DNA of 64,000 bases from Lineus longissimus (lineage: Eukaryota > Nemertea > Pilidiophora > Heteronemertea > Lineidae): contig NC_088308.1 in the NCBI RefSeq assembly GCF_910592395.1, positions 14,959,501-15,023,500 of the forward strand, written 5' to 3'. Positions within the stretch are counted from its first letter, which is position 1. Every line of letters starts with the position of its first letter. The notes below the pieces were generated by a model that saw nothing but the letters and a program-made list of their open reading frames with translations, made no database searches and was not told the DNA's origin. This document shows, piece by piece, positions 24,304 to 36,730 of the stretch. A program made the translations under genes and the position numbers.

Positions 24304-26232
24304 CACCTTACTCTGAATGTGGGAACAGCAAGTGCTTTCCTGGACTTGAAATGTGCCAACAACTCCTCTTGCAATAACCAACAACAGTCAACATGTAAAA
24401 AAAGAGAAGAGCAATTAACACTGACTGAATAAAAAAGGGTGACATAGACGGGGAAATGTACACCACCGGATACAGTCTGTGCTTGATCAGGCATTTGTCA
24501 GATGATATCCTGAACAAGGCATCTATGGAAGCAAATCAAGAAATAGACTTAACCTTCGAAGGGCACACTTATTACTCAGTGAAAAGTCAGTCCTGTGGGC
24601 TGTTTTCCAATTCAAAATAAAAGTGTAACCTCTTTAAATTAGTCTCACAGACTGAACCATAACACTCAACAGGTAACCGTGCCCACATGATGTGAGCCGA
24701 GAGCTGGGCTTAAAGATGAGCGAGTGGTGTACTACATTTTGAAAATTGTCTATCGTCTACGACATGTGAAAGAACAGGATCTAGTGGACTTAATGATGAG
24801 GTACTATCAAATAAGGTGTCCATCAAATGAATCATGAGGGCCTGTTGAGTTATACTCTAAGCCTATCCTATAGGGCTAGGCTATCGCTTTTGTCTTTTTT
24901 ACAGCCTACAGCACAGCCATGCACAGCGCAGTGTACAGACAGTACAGGATTGCAAACCAAAAACATGAGCATTGCGTAACGAAACTGCAGTGGAATTCAT
25001 ACTACGATGTCATAATGCGACTTTCAAAATAATTGTTGTCACGGCCAATGACCAGACAGGGAGAAAACAAAATAGAACGGCGAGATTTGTTGCAAAATAG
25101 CCAACCACAACAACTCAACCGTAGCCAAAATGCCCGACGGCGAATTCTCCAGTCGCTAGCGCAGTCCATAAACAAGCATTAATTTTACCAACTTTGGGTG
25201 CAAGCTTGGTCATCAAAGTTACAGAACTGTTAGAAATACATCTAAACAACATATATATACAGTTCAAAGTGCATAAAAATCCCGATTCAACCTCCGGGCG
25301 CTACCTTTTTTCTCCGTCAAGACTCCGGGCCCTACCGGTAGTTATTTAGAGTGACCACCACCAGAGTGTTTATCAAGATCTTTTGCCGTTTTAAGTGTGC
25401 GTTTTAGGCAGATTAATCAATTATTACATGCATGCATTATATATCACCGAAATGAAAATTGTGTAGGCTATTTGAAACTAAGTTCAGATATTATTTTCGA
25501 TCTTTGAACTGAATTTAGGCGAGTGATTTTTGACACCCGTTCGACATATCAGGACTTGCAAAATTCACACGAGATCGCTTGCATCATCGGCACGTTTGAA
25601 AACCGAATTTCACAAATTCCACAAATATTTATCACATACCATATGTATCACCACAAAGGTAACTCTCTAGACTATTTGAAACCAAGTTCAGATACTTATT
25701 TTCACAAAAATTTGAAGCTATGCACGCGATTTTTCACTGGTAGAGATCGACGGAAACAAATTTCTCTATCTAAAATGACATAAGACGAGCACCAACTTTC
25801 GCTAATTCGTGCACAAAATTTCCGCAATATTATAAAAAACTATTGATAAATCTGTATATACTCTTTTCAGTACCTAAACAAATTTCAGGTACATGGTCAT
25901 GTTGATTAAAAGAGTATCAACCGATTGAACATGAGCAATTTCACTCACCTTCATTGAAGCAGCGACTACCGCCATTTTTAAATGGTAGCATCTCTTCTAT
26001 CGATCGGCCAATCAGCGGCACTGCTTGCAACAATGTTGACCCACCGCCAAATTTGAAATCGCCAAAATTCAGTCAATGTGCCTGCAGCGCCAACTGGCGG
26101 TGAAAACTATATTAATTGCATTAAAAGTAGAAATGAAAAAATATCTAAAAATATTCAGCCACATTTGAAAACAATATTTGCTCTGTGGACCGAGGTAAAA
26201 AGGGAAAGAAATATAAACGCGAAATGACCTCA

Positions 26233-27086
26233 TCTATACTATAATGCGCGTTGTGACCGCTATTTAGGAGATAATTTTTGTCTCAAAATTGGGCCTTGGA
26301 AATGCATCAAATTCTTGCAACCTTTGGCTTCGTAGGTCTGGATCATACGTAAGAGTGTCACTGAGGGTGTCATACGTCGAATATCTTCGTGGTTTTAGAA
26401 TAAATAACAACTTTTCAGAGAGCACGTCGACTGGAGAGCTCCGCTCATTCTCAAAAGCATACACAAACTTCACGCATATTCTCCCTGCCACATCAGTATT
26501 AGCTTCCAGCACGTATGTAGTGCTATACAACCTGGTCCATGGTGCAGGGTATTAGCAGGGAGATTAATGATCAGCCTGTTCTATTTTAGTTCTATTCGAG
26601 AAACACTGACCTGAGTGATAAGGCAAATTCTGCAGAGTGGCCTCCCGGAACATGCAGTCAGGGTATCAATAAACAGTTTTGCCAGGATGGACAAAATATG
26701 TACAGCGCTTGCTCTTTGTTTTATTCTTTACTGACTGATGTTGTCAGTTTGAATTGCGTTCTGCATCTCTCCATGCGCCTGGCTTTGGTCCCACAGTGGC
26801 ATTGGGTACGGGAGTGGGTAGGTGATATGCCTAATATGTGAGGCCCTTATTTGGAACAGGACCTGCTGTCACTGGTCTCAATGTATTGTGCAAAATAGCG
26901 TACTCCAATCAATCTATTGGGGGTTGCATGTAGATAGCAGCAATAAGTCCCTAAATGCAGTTCATTTCGTGTTTAACCTTTAACAAAACTTCAGTAACGT
27001 TAGAAATTTAATGTAGCTCAATCATCGTGCCCATTTAACTAATGTATATTACATTTCAACTTTGCCGCTCCATGGGTATATGCTAG
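26233..27086 (+). mobile_element. Non-autonomous Helitron copy 1
   Basis: 854 bp, starting TCTATACTATAATGCGCG and ending GGGTATATGCTAG. It is inserted between A and T (cctcA^Ttctctt) with no target duplication, as shown by the uninterrupted HINE-B sequence at 7510 and 47171. The TC start, CTAG end and AT target are Helitron hallmarks. A palindrome AATGTATATTACATT sits upstream of the 3' end. No Rep/helicase is encoded. The 88-aa frames on both strands recur in copy 2 and are probably not genes. Confidence 0.85.
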
Positions 27087-27281
27087 TTCTCTTAATACAG
27101 GTCGGATCGCGCTGATTTTTCGTTTCTGAGTTCACCTTGGGCAACTCCTAATTTAGCATCGTCAACGAAGTGGCTAGGCTTCCCGGTCATAAAATGTCCA
27201 ATTTAGTCCACAGATGGGTCCCTAGGATGGATGGATGGATGGATGGATGGATGGATGGATGGATGGATGGATGGATTGCAG

Positions 27282-28570
27282 TAATACGCAACTGCGGGGC
27301 TGAGTTGACATCTTCCTCATTGACTAGCGCGGAAGACTTCTTTCTGGTGCAACGTTTATTCAGAAGACAGAATGGCAGCACTTCTGACCTTGGTGAGGGT
27401 TCTGACTCAGGCAGTCGGCACTAAACGGGACCGAAGTCGTGGATAGGCTAGGCAACCTTGAGTGAGCCAGAACTGACTGATTTGCTGTGAAAACTCACTG
27501 ATATATATACAGAAATTGGGCCCAGCCTAAGGTTCCCTGAGTCGAGCCTGCACCAAAGCCATACATGATGTCGTAAATCATATATAAACTACATATTCTA
27601 AATCATGAAATCAGATAAATATTTCCCCCATCCCAAGGTTATGTAACAGCAGCAGGTGGATATCAATAACCCAGTCCTTCTCACTTAAAATGTCTAGGAG
27701 AGCTATAAATAGCTCTCCTATAGTATGCTTGGAGAGCTATTCACTCTCCTAAAATAACTCTCTATATGACATGCCTAGGAGCTCGCATTTCAAGAAATTG
27801 TTCCCTTGCTTATAAACACTATGTTAGCCACCTTTTTATGCAAATGCTTGCCTTTTAAATGAATCCAATCAAATGTTTCCTATTCCCTGTTTTGTTCGTT
27901 GGTGTTTGCATGCTGATTTCATGTATTGTAATAATACCTACGTCTGTCACCTTGCACGTGTCTAAACCGAAAGTGATGATGATAAATGGCGGCCCGAGGT
28001 CAACAAATAGACCAAAACTCGTCCCTATCGCTACTAAAAAGAAGCATTGTGATGATTCACCGCGCAAACAATAGGCCACACCGATAAGCGGGACGAGGTT
28101 GCGCTACGACGACGGCAAGATCACCTGATCAGGTTCGGAACTTCTCGGGAAACTTCGTAGCTTGCCGAGTGACGAGCGCGGCTTGGATATCAACACGGGG
28201 AGAGCGGGAGAGCCCGCTAACGGAAGTTGGCAAGCGCTATTATTAGTGTAATTCCCAGGGGCGCGATAGAAAACGCTCCCTGTCACCATTTTGCGGGCGC
28301 TTAGGGGCGCAAGCGCGATCGCGCACCTCAAATCAGAAGCACTGATAACCGGATTCCCATCAGCTTGTTGGCAGGAATATACCAGTGCACTGTTCTATCA
28401 ACAGGCCTGTGAACTCCTGTCAACCAGAGTTGGAATGCTGTAGCTGATGCAACATCCATGATTACCAATACCCCAATTATAGTATGCCCATGACTCATGA
28501 ATCTGCTGAATTATTTAGTATATATGATTGCACTAGTAATATGTGTAATGTTACCCTTTGGTATCACTAG
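27282..28570. mobile_element. Unidentified 1.29-kb insert in HINE-B copy 2
   Basis: It interrupts the HINE-B tail between attgcag and gacggacacc, which are adjacent at 7681. It begins taatacgcaactgc and ends ggtatcactag. There are no clear inverted termini or duplication. It contains a cluster of hairpins at 27694-27782, including AGGAGAGCTAT-AA-ATAGCTCTCCT, and a GCGCGATCGCGC palindrome at about 28313. Confidence 0.5.
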
Positions 28571-28598
28571 GACGGACACCATTTGAACAGCTATTCTA

Positions 28599-29030
28599 TG
28601 ACCTAGGGAGTCATGTGTACCACATTTCAACTTCATAGCTTTAGCGGTTAAGAAACTTGCCACAGTTACACCTAAACGGCCAATTTACACCATTTGACCT
28701 TTGTGAACATAAAAATTAGCTCAAATCCCCCCCAAAAAATGATATGTGATGTATCCTTGCCAGGAGTACCAACCATAAAAGTTTCATCGAAAACAGGTTA
28801 CTAAAAAGCGAAATATTGCACTTTTTACTAATATAGTTTTTGCACTTTGATGGCCAAGTCGAGAATCAATTCAGACCGAAATTCTGTGTCAGCGGTTGTA
28901 TGTCATAGGGAGTCATGTGTACCAAATTTCAAGTTTATAGCTTTAGCGGTTAAGAAACATGCCATAGTCACACTCAAATGGACAATTTACACCATTTGAC
29001 CTCTATGACCTTGAAAATTAGGTGAAATCA
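28599..29030 (-). mobile_element. HINE-C fragment inside HINE-B tail
   Basis: Core sequence of HINE-C without ends, flanked on both sides by the HINE-B tail words gacggacaccatttgaacag, then ct(a/t)ttcta (28571-28598 and 29032-29059). The flanking duplication is about 28 bp, far longer than any target duplication expected. Confidence 0.7.
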
Positions 29031-29239
29031 GGACGGACACCATTTGAACAGCTTTTCTACTAGCTCCGCTGACTTTGTCAGCTGAGCTAAAAATATTACA
29101 CCAATAATTCTACACTACACAAATGATAATGCCATAACTCGGCACGTTACATACACTGATTGTAAAACATGATGTAGAACCACAGCCACATGCTGTAACC
29201 ACTTTTTGATGTTACTACTTATGCCCAAACAGCAAAGTG

Positions 29240-29295
29240 CGAGTACCCAGATATGATACGTGATGTATCCTTGCAAGCAGAACCTACCATAACAT
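29240..29295 (-). mobile_element. HINE-C fragment, left of the inverted HINE
   Basis: It reads tatgatacgtgatgtatcc, ttgcaagcagaacc and taccataacatt, and continues at 31618 with atcgaaaaagagtcac. HINE-A' is thus a clean insertion in it. Confidence 0.7.
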
Positions 29296-31617
29296 TTTTA
29301 GCTCAGCTGACTCAGTCAGCCGAGCTTGTCAAATAAGTTGTTCAGTGGCGTCCGTCTGTCCATCCATCCATCCATCCATCCGTCCGTCCGTTAAACACCT
29401 GGTGCACATTTTGAATTGAGAAGAGCTAGAGGCCCTCAAATTGGCGTGTGTATACATCAGGAGTAAGGGTACGTTGACACAAAAAATTGGAGCGATGCGC
29501 CTAAAAATAAGCATACTACGGCAATCGGAGCGTCAAGTTGAAATAGTGCAATTTCTCATGAATTATTCATTGGACAAACAACAGCTTATTTCCCCTGAAA
29601 GACAAAGATTTGCATAAAATTATCACCAAAGGATTTTAAATTTCGACGAAGTTTAAGTGGTGTTATCACATGTTATGTAATTGGCAAGAAGCCAAGTGGT
29701 TTTCAAAATTCGCGGGGAACTACTATTACTATGCTCATTCAAGGTTTATGCTCGGTCTGGGCATATGAGCTCTCGATTCGCGAAGTTTTAGACGATGATT
29801 TCGCCCAATATGGCTCAGATTTTTTAATGTAAGCAAGAACAAGGTGTTGTTGGTAGTGAACACCGCAATGGTAGACGTTATTGCTATCTAATTGGGCGTT
29901 TCAATCTAAAATCGCTGTTTTATTGTCTAAATTAGCGCTGATTAGAAGGAATTTCCCGCTAATGACGTCAACAGAATTCCCTTCTTCAATGACGGGTCGC
30001 TTCTGTCAATAACAATAAAACAACAGAAAATAGGAAAATATGAAAAAATGGCTTACCATTAGGGCCTATGGGCAAGACACAATGCTAGGAGCGGAAATTA
30101 TATTATTTTGTTTCTATTTGCAGGTTTTTAAACCTAGTCTGAGAGTTTCCTAAATAATTTATATTTCTAAAATCTATGTTCTGTTCACCTCTGAAGTGCA
30201 AGGTAAGTCTGTCATGTTTCTGTGATGCTGGTCGAAAAACGTTTAGATTGTGTTAAATATGCAAATATGCGTTTGATAATCAAGTGCCAGTGGTTCATTA
30301 TCATGCACAGTGTGATGCATGGTTGGTAGTTTGTAAGGAATTCGGTAGCCTACACTCACTGACAGACATTTGATTTGTTCTGATGCTGTGCTACAGCTAG
30401 GCCTACTAGGGTATGTCTCACCTTGGATTTATTTCAATTGTTATATTTTGTCTTAGCTTTCGCGTAACCTATGCGTACCATAAATGACATAGGCCTAATA
30501 GTATGTATTTTCCTGGATCAGCGCAGAGTGTATCCACTATAAATCCATCCAGTGGGCCTGTTGGACATTTATAGAGTATTAGACATGGTTGTGACTCAAA
30601 GACATGTAGAGATGAGTTCGTGACTCGGAGAGACGGATTGTCCATAAAGAGATGAGGTTGTGACTCTGAGACAGGTTGTGCATGTTGAGACAAGGTTGTG
30701 ACTTGCAAGGTTGTGATTCTGGAGACAAGTTGAAGAATGTAAACTAGGGAGTGATGTCTGCTGTCTACTTTGTTATCTATTTTAAAAAAATTTGAAAAAA
30801 AAAGATTTATCTACATGTTGGCGTAGTGATTGTACAGCTGTTTGTATCAAGATATAAAGTAGTGACTGATGAATGATGAATCATTCATAATTTTTTTTTC
30901 TATTTTCAGATACTAGGTGCTGATACCCATTGTCTTCGCTGAATTTGGTGGCTGTTGTAGTATTGAATTTGCCTCCCCATCAGGGTCGCACCTATTGGAA
31001 AAAGGCTGATTGCATCTAGGCAATCCAAGATCTATTGCCTCCGTGCAATCCAATAAACCTCTCAAAATCTATTGCCTAATCCAATAAGTCTATTTATGTT
31101 AACACTGCCTGTAATTGTAAACATTCATTTGTACGTATCAAAATATCATGCTTTTTACATGTCTGTTTTATTTAAGGCAACTCATAAAAAAGGTTATCCA
31201 AAACTAACCAGCTACTACTTTCACAAGCAACCATAATTTAAAGCAAAACCTTCTTCCTAAACATGGCAAATTTAATCTCGGATTACCTTTTTATTGACTC
31301 GCCTTGTATCTATTCTATTCCATAGCACCATCTTGATCACGGATTCCCGTGTAATTTTTTTACTTTTACATTATATTCATGAATATATCTGATTCCCATG
31401 TGATTTTCTTAATTTTAATCAACCAGTTTAAGTAAATTCCAATCACCTGCTGGGCAGGTCAATCTTGAACAATAAAGTTTATTTTGTTTACCAACTCTTT
31501 GTTGTTGTCTTTTCTTCAGTGCAACTAACACCATCCCAAACATTTGACTGCATCAACACACTAGCCCTCCCTCCTGTTCACCAGCTCAGCTGAGCGCCAG
31601 GCCCTTGGGCCTCTTGT
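29296..31617 (+). mobile_element. HINE-A' : divergent relative in opposite orientation
   Basis: It starts TTTTTAGCTCAGCTGAC with hairpin GACTCAGTC. A (CATC)n/(CGTC)n tract lies at 29360-29392. It ends CTCAGCTGAGCGCCAGGCCC, TTGGGCCTCTTGTT. Its left half is a diverged match to HINE-A (for example the region 29555-29840). The last 150 bp match HINE-B (aataaagttTATTTTGTTta, ccatcccaaacatttg). It is therefore a mosaic linking A and B. The empty site in HINE-C (acattttatcg) shows insertion between T and T. Confidence 0.8.
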
Positions 31618-31699
31618 TATCGAAAAAGAGTCACTCATCAGAGAGATATCACGCTTTTTAGGTTTCAACTTCTGGCACTCTGGTGGCCAAGTCAAGAAT
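31618..31699 (-). mobile_element. HINE-C fragment, right of the inverted HINE
   Basis: Continues the fragment at 29240 (atcgaaaaagagtcac, then gagatatcacgctttttagg and tggtggccaagtc). It stops at another HINE-C head at about 31700. Confidence 0.65.
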
Positions 31700-32410
31700 C
31701 AGAAGGGCCATTGTGCTCACCGTCTAGATATTTGGTGGTCAGAAATTCATCCTGGTTAAAGCTGAACTGCATGCACAAAACCAGAGCGTCCCATGCAGCA
31801 ATAGTAAGAAATTCAAACGATCAAAAGGTCCTTCTGAATAAGGCCTGAAACATGATAGACCTCCAATTCACATTCTAAAATACCTTGGTACCGTAAAGTC
31901 AACTTTTAAATGGAAAATGCATAAGCCTCGTTCTGAGAGTGGAGTGTTTTGGACACGCAACCAAGATGCTCTACCAAAGTTCCCTCGGGTTGCACTAAAA
32001 TGTGGAAACCATGCACACGTCACGTCAATGGAATTTCAGCTCACTTCAGAAGTTTGAGGCTCTCAAAACACTGCTTCAAACACAAATCAGCCAAGGAAGC
32101 ATCAACCACCCTAAGTTTTTTAATGAGCACTACACATATTTGCCGAGAAAAACGCTCCAAATAGCCCATTTGCGCGGATTTTAGCATCACTTGAGCGAGC
32201 CGATGCGGACTTCCTATGCGCGCTGTACAAAATGTACATGTCTCATTTTCTGTAACCTTGCCGTAACATAATGTAAACAACGGCGCTACCGGCGCTCCGG
32301 GCCGACGATGGATGGAATTTGCCAAATTCGCACATATTCAAGTTATTTTCGTGGCCTATCTTTTTAAGTTTGAGGTATTTTAGAATAGAAATTGAACCCT
32401 CGGCTTCGAA

Positions 32411-32534
32411 CCTTGGTTGAGTTACCAAGACACTCTCGGGTGGAGCTAAAATTTCGTCCAAACCCTCGCCTATCGGCTCGGGTTTGGACTGTATTTTAGC
32501 TCCACCCTCGAGTGTCTTGGTAACTCAATCAAGG
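32411..32534. repeat. Foldback palindrome, arms about 55-60 bp
   Basis: The left arm (ccttggttgagttaccaag, acactctcgggtggagctaaaa) is answered by the right arm (tttagctccaccctcgagtg, tcttggtaactcaatcaagg). The turn is near 32470. Related arms with (g)gtg.agctaaaat occur at 36642-36730 and near 60530-60560. Confidence 0.8.
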
Positions 32535-32629
32535 TCCTCTGCCTCGGGTTCAATTCCTTAAAACCAGCAAGCCACAGGACGATGTGGACAGTCTCGGAGA
32601 ATTATGAAAGAAAAAAAAAATCAAAATCT

Positions 32630-32680
32630 TCTCCAGGGATTCGAACCCGAATACGATCGCTCTAACTGTCTGAGCTAGGG
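32630..32680 (-). mobile_element. Truncated tRNA-like sequence (SINE head)
   Basis: The minus strand reads CTAGCTCAGACAGTTAGAGC followed shortly by GGGTTCGAATCCC. The D-arm (GCTC...GAGC) and B-box GGTTCGAATCC are good. The gap between them is too short for an anticodon arm, so it is not a functional tRNA. Confidence 0.55.
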
Positions 32681-32977
32681 GGGTTTACTTGTGAACTGCT
32701 GCCAGCAAATATATCTTATATGAATGGCGATTATACTTTATTTTTGAGAGATGAACCAGAAATTTGCTCAAGTACATGTAATAGAAGAAGATACCAAGAC
32801 AAAGGTGAACATTACTAAGAGAAAACGTAGACTCCGCTTACATAATCACGCACAGCAAAGAAAAAATGACTTTCTTCCTGCAGTTGCCCACTAGAAGCTG
32901 CTCAAAGATGTTGAACCAAAGATTACACACAAATGTTTGCACATTCTATAAAGGCGTATAAAATGACAGGCATTTCA

Positions 32978-33060
32978 AGCAGCCCAGTGGCCTTGAGGAT
33001 AAAAGTGTTGGCAAATAAAACCAAAGGTCTTGAGTTCAAGTCCCGGTGAGAGGACCTTTT
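32978..33060 (+). mobile_element. tRNA-derived SINE head
   Basis: A-box-like AGCCCAGTGGCC (32981-32992) and B-box-like GAGTTCAAGTCC (33032-33043). The flanking words CCAAAGGTC and CCCGGTGAGAGGACC are shared with 17580-17640. Confidence 0.5.
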
Positions 33061-33848
33061 TATTTTTTTCCTTCCAGAATTCTCTGTGAAGGTCCGCATC
33101 CACCGACGGCTTGCTGGTTTGTGAACTCCAGCGCATCGAAGAATTGGAGGTCTATCATGTTTCAGACCGTATTCAGAAGGGCCTTTCAGTTGTTTGAATT
33201 GCTTACTATTGCTGCTTGGGGAGCTCTGGTTTTGTGCTTGCAGTTCAGCTTTAAGAAACATGCTACATGTATAGCATACAGGTCAAACCAAAGTCGGTAT
33301 GACATGTGATGTGTGGTTGCTTGGCGTACCTACCATAAAAATATCAACAAAAACAAGTCATTAATGAGCGAGATATTGCACTTTTTACATTTCTAGTTTT
33401 GGCCTCCTCGTGGCCAAGTTGAGATTCAGACCAAATTTAAAATCGGTGTCCGAGTTTATATGACGTAGGGAGTCATGTGTACCGAATTTCAAGTTGATAG
33501 CGATAGCGGTTAAGAAATGTGCCATACTTACACTCAAATGGCCAATTTACCCCAATTTACCTCTGTAACCTTGAAAAGGTCAAATCAAAAACCCGAAGGA
33601 CATATGATGTATTGTTGCTAGGAGTACCTACCATAAAGATATCATCGAAAACAAGTCACTTATAAGAGAGATATCGCACTTTTAAGATTTCAACTACTGG
33701 CCCCCTGGTGGCCAAGTAAAGAATCAGATCGGACCCAAATTATAAAGTTTCAAGTTTATAGCTTTAGCCGTTAAGAAACAGGACACAGACGACAACGACA
33801 GGGACAACAACAGACGACGATGACGACGGACACAGTGGTGAGCCAAAA

Positions 33849-36184
33849 GGCCAAACTTTTCTACCCACATGTTTTTTTTCCAGACTTTTTATGTTATCCT
33901 TCATCTGCCATGAGAAAGAACATCTACACTACTAAATCTATAGACTTCCAAGGAAATCACGGCAACCGTGCGCACTGTCTCTTTGAAACTTCACCTAACC
34001 TTTCACTACCTTTCCGTTCACAAAATGATCGATTCTCAGTCTAAACATTTGCCGGGAATGTGGACTTTTTAGCGATTTTATTCAGGAATTTTGTCTGTTC
34101 TAAAACTCACGGAAATTGCCGGACATTGCCGAAGTTGACCGTTCCGTGTTGATGACGTCATCAGTAGCGAACAAAGTGACAGACCAGTGAAGAACAGTCA
34201 ATTTGCAACTTTCACCCTGCCATCTGTTGGAGACTTCGGGAACCAAAATGTGTTGATGACGTCATCAGCGAACAAAGTGACAGACCAGTGAAGAACAGTC
34301 AATTTGCAAAGTGTCAATGTTGTCCGGCGAGTTTTGCACCTGTTTTTGGTAATTATCCGTCCTTTCTGTTACAGTTATGATTACAAAATGTTAAGATATT
34401 GGAGATTACTATATTATGCACCATGACCTGGTACTGGTTGTTTAAATTACACAGGCAGAAACATGCTCGGCAGACAGACTGACACAGAATGACAGAATGT
34501 CAGAAGCGCTGGCCTGTCATGCCTGTCGTTCGCAGGCCTACGTCACTGTGCCGGCCTGTCATGCTGTGCATGCTGACAACTGCACATTGCGCCGGCCTGT
34601 GCATGCTGCGTGCAGAATGCTGCGTGCAGAAACATGTTCAGCAGACTGACACAGAACTTGGAGGAATTAAATAGACAGAAGCGCTGGCCTGTTGTTCGTC
34701 ACTCGCACTGCACACTGTCAATGACTGTGCCGGCCTCTGGCTGCATGCTGACACAGCACACTGCGCCGGCCTGTGCCTGCTGACACTGCACACTGTGCCG
34801 GCCTGTGCATGCTGACACACTGTACACTGCGCCGACCGGCACGACGCGTTTCAGCAGTTAAAACACCGGAAAAGAGAAAAAAAATTAATCTCTGGGAGTA
34901 CCGAAGGCACTTTAGTGATGATTTTTCCCGGTTTTCCTATTCTTGAACTGTTCAAACGCATCCCTGTGTATGCATGCTGCCTGCATAACTGAACTGCCTG
35001 CCACGCAGTCATTTGTTGTAATCCCTGCAGTGGACATCAGCAGTCAGGAGGGGCCATCCATTTAGCCTAAGTAAGGGTCCATCCATTTAAAATTACGCAT
35101 GAAAAGCAAAGCTGATTTTTGCCCCCCCTGAATGCATGCTATAGCCTACACGCATTGGGGTACACCCCCTGCCCCCTTCCCTTGCGTAAGTATGGACTGC
35201 GCCTCCTGCCGGTCATTTGTAGGAGTGGACGTTTACTTTCTGTACGCCTATTTATACCAATATTACAATGTCCCACTTCCCTCTCAGGTTGTCGCCAGCG
35301 TTGTTTTCACACATGACAACTTTACGTCGCCCTCTCTAGAGCCAAATCTTTGGACACCATAAAAGTCCTTACCTTCACCACAGTCAACAACAAACCTTAC
35401 ACCAGGAATGTGGTCTACGACCTATAAAGCCACAACCAGATTAGCAATTTCTAATGGAATTTTAATTCCATCCAGACCTCAGAACACACCTGTGAATAGT
35501 GTGGTCAACTCAACAACTTTTCTTATTCAAGTAATTTGATGATTTCCACCAGTGTTGTTGTCTGAGCTGCCTGTTCTATTTTCAAGCAACATGTTGTCAC
35601 TCCAGGTGGTCACTATTTGTAATGTGGATGGTGCAGCACCACTTTCTAACCAGTGTTTTCAACAGCATTGAGGGGAAAACAAGCATTTCTACATTCTGGG
35701 TGGGTTGTAATGTAAAAACTTGACCTAGGTCTATATTGTAAATTAATTTGGGGCGTATTTTTGTACAAGTTGGAAATTTTTATGGCGTTTGCATTTTAGG
35801 TTTGGTGTATAAAACAGGCACTCGAATTGTGAAATATGCTGTAACCCAACCTTTAGCACCCTCCTTGCTAAAGAGAGGCCAGTAAACGAGTAATTTTGAT
35901 CTGGACTCTCTTTCCTACTGAATCTTTAGGAAGTGTTGTGGAGAATTCATGTTTAGTCTGGACGACACAGCAAGTTTAGTTCTCCAAGTAGCTCCACCCG
36001 ACATCTGGTGTTATCATATCTTGCTGAAGAAAAATTGCTGATGTGGTTGTGGCTTAAGCCATACCACAGGTAACTTTACTGGTAGAAATGCTATTTTTCT
36101 AGGAAATGAAAACATCTTAGAATTGGCAGCATCACTGTACTTTCCCGCTATCTCCATCTCCATGAACATGATGAAGTTACTTAC
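33849..36184. other. Mostly unique RRP7A-flanking DNA with short tandem repeats
   Basis: A 104-bp direct duplication is marked by gttgatgacgtcatcag at 34148 and 34252, each followed by cgaacaaagtgacagacc. A degenerate repeat cluster at 34455-34850 uses words such as ctgtgccggcctgt and gcatgctgacac. No exon was recognised; the missing 3' exons of RRP7A were sought here without success. Confidence 0.5.
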
Positions 36185-36308
36185 TGTTCATTCCAGCATA
36201 TACACGTTTCTCCCCTGTTGAAAGAACTCTTGGTTGGCCAAGCGACATTTGTTTGGCTGTTTTTAGAGATCCAGCCTGGTTGAAAACCACATAAGCAGCA
36301 GAGAATCC
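36185..36308 (-). CDS. RRP7A: RRP7A exon (RRM second half), pre-rRNA processing
   Basis: 124-bp exon with acceptor ccattttcag (36309-36318) and donor AACA|GTAAGT (GT at 36183-36184). It enters in phase 0 and leaves after one codon base. It encodes GFSAAYVVFNQAGSLKTA, then QPRVLST, matching the RRP7A segment after its RRM-like domain, where family members have a G-F-x-x-A-Y-V-V-F strand followed by a small-hydrophobic helix and an LST motif. RRP7A acts in the nucleolus in small-subunit rRNA processing. The next (3') exon, which should bring a tryptophan soon after, was not found in 1-36184. Confidence 0.85.
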
Positions 36309-36641
36309 CTGAAAATGGATATATGAGATCGGGTATCAACTAGACGATAAGCTATTGGGGCAAATCGCAATGAATGCCCCTTGCACTGTGAGCACCAGGG
36401 CAGTGTCAGGTTTGACACTCGACTGACTCTCACTTTATGAGCGAAGAGCAAAGATTGGCAGCAGCCAGGCAGCCATATTATATTTTGTGTCACGTCATAA
36501 ATCCATAGGGAACTTCCCCTACACAGCATGATGGCCGCCTGTTAGCCATATTGAATATTTGGTCGGGTCCAATATCAAAAGGGAACCACCCCTACACTAG
36601 GTTTCAGGAATTGATACTGAACTGGAGGTGTTGCTCATCCG

Positions 36642-36730
36642 AACCGCGAGGGTGGGGCTAAAATGCAGACCAAAACAACTAAGGCGAAGCCCTGGTTTTG
36701 GCCAACATTTTAGCTTCACACCAGCGGTTT
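36642..36730. repeat. Foldback palindrome related to 32411-32534
   Basis: Arms of about 35 bp: aaccgcgagggtggggctaa on the left and its diverged complement ttttagcttcacaccagcgg on the right, turning near 36685. Confidence 0.65.

Larger units (their letters stand above)
22823..29093 (-). mobile_element. HINE-B copy 2, heavily interrupted
   Basis: Starts CAAGAGGCCCAAGGGCCTGG and ends GTCAGCTGAGCTAAAAA. Compared with copy 1 it carries inserts at 23453-24303 (LTR-like), 26233-27086 (Helitron), 27282-28570 (unidentified) and 28599-29030 (HINE-C piece). It also has an expanded (GGAT)n at 27228-27276. Confidence 0.8.
31756..33254. mobile_element. TTAA-flanked element with about 110-bp inverted repeats
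   Basis: 1499 bp. The left arm 31760-31872 begins AGCTGAACTGCA. The right arm 33138-33250 is its reverse complement at roughly 88 percent identity by eye, including gatagacctccaattc at the inner edge. It is flanked by TTAA on both sides. The TTAA target suggests piggyBac mobilisation, but the termini are not the usual CCCTTT type. The interior contains a long palindrome and two SINE heads; no transposase was found. Confidence 0.75.
31700..33848 (-). mobile_element. HINE-C copy split by a TTAA element
   Basis: The head gggccattgtgctcaccgt runs to cctggTTAA at 31759 and resumes at TTAAgaaacatgctac (33251). It ends with a decayed GAC tract and acacagtggtgagccaaaa at about 33848. Confidence 0.75.

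Noticed and set aside
26264-26530. 88-codon frames on both strands, repeated at 42888-43154
   Set aside because: They lie in two near-identical young Helitron copies; both strands being open argues for chance, and no domain is recognisable.
1691-36308. Joining the unnamed 3' exons to RRP7A as its C-terminus
   Set aside because: Phases are compatible, but the residues do not resemble the RRP7A tail and the intron would be over 33 kb.
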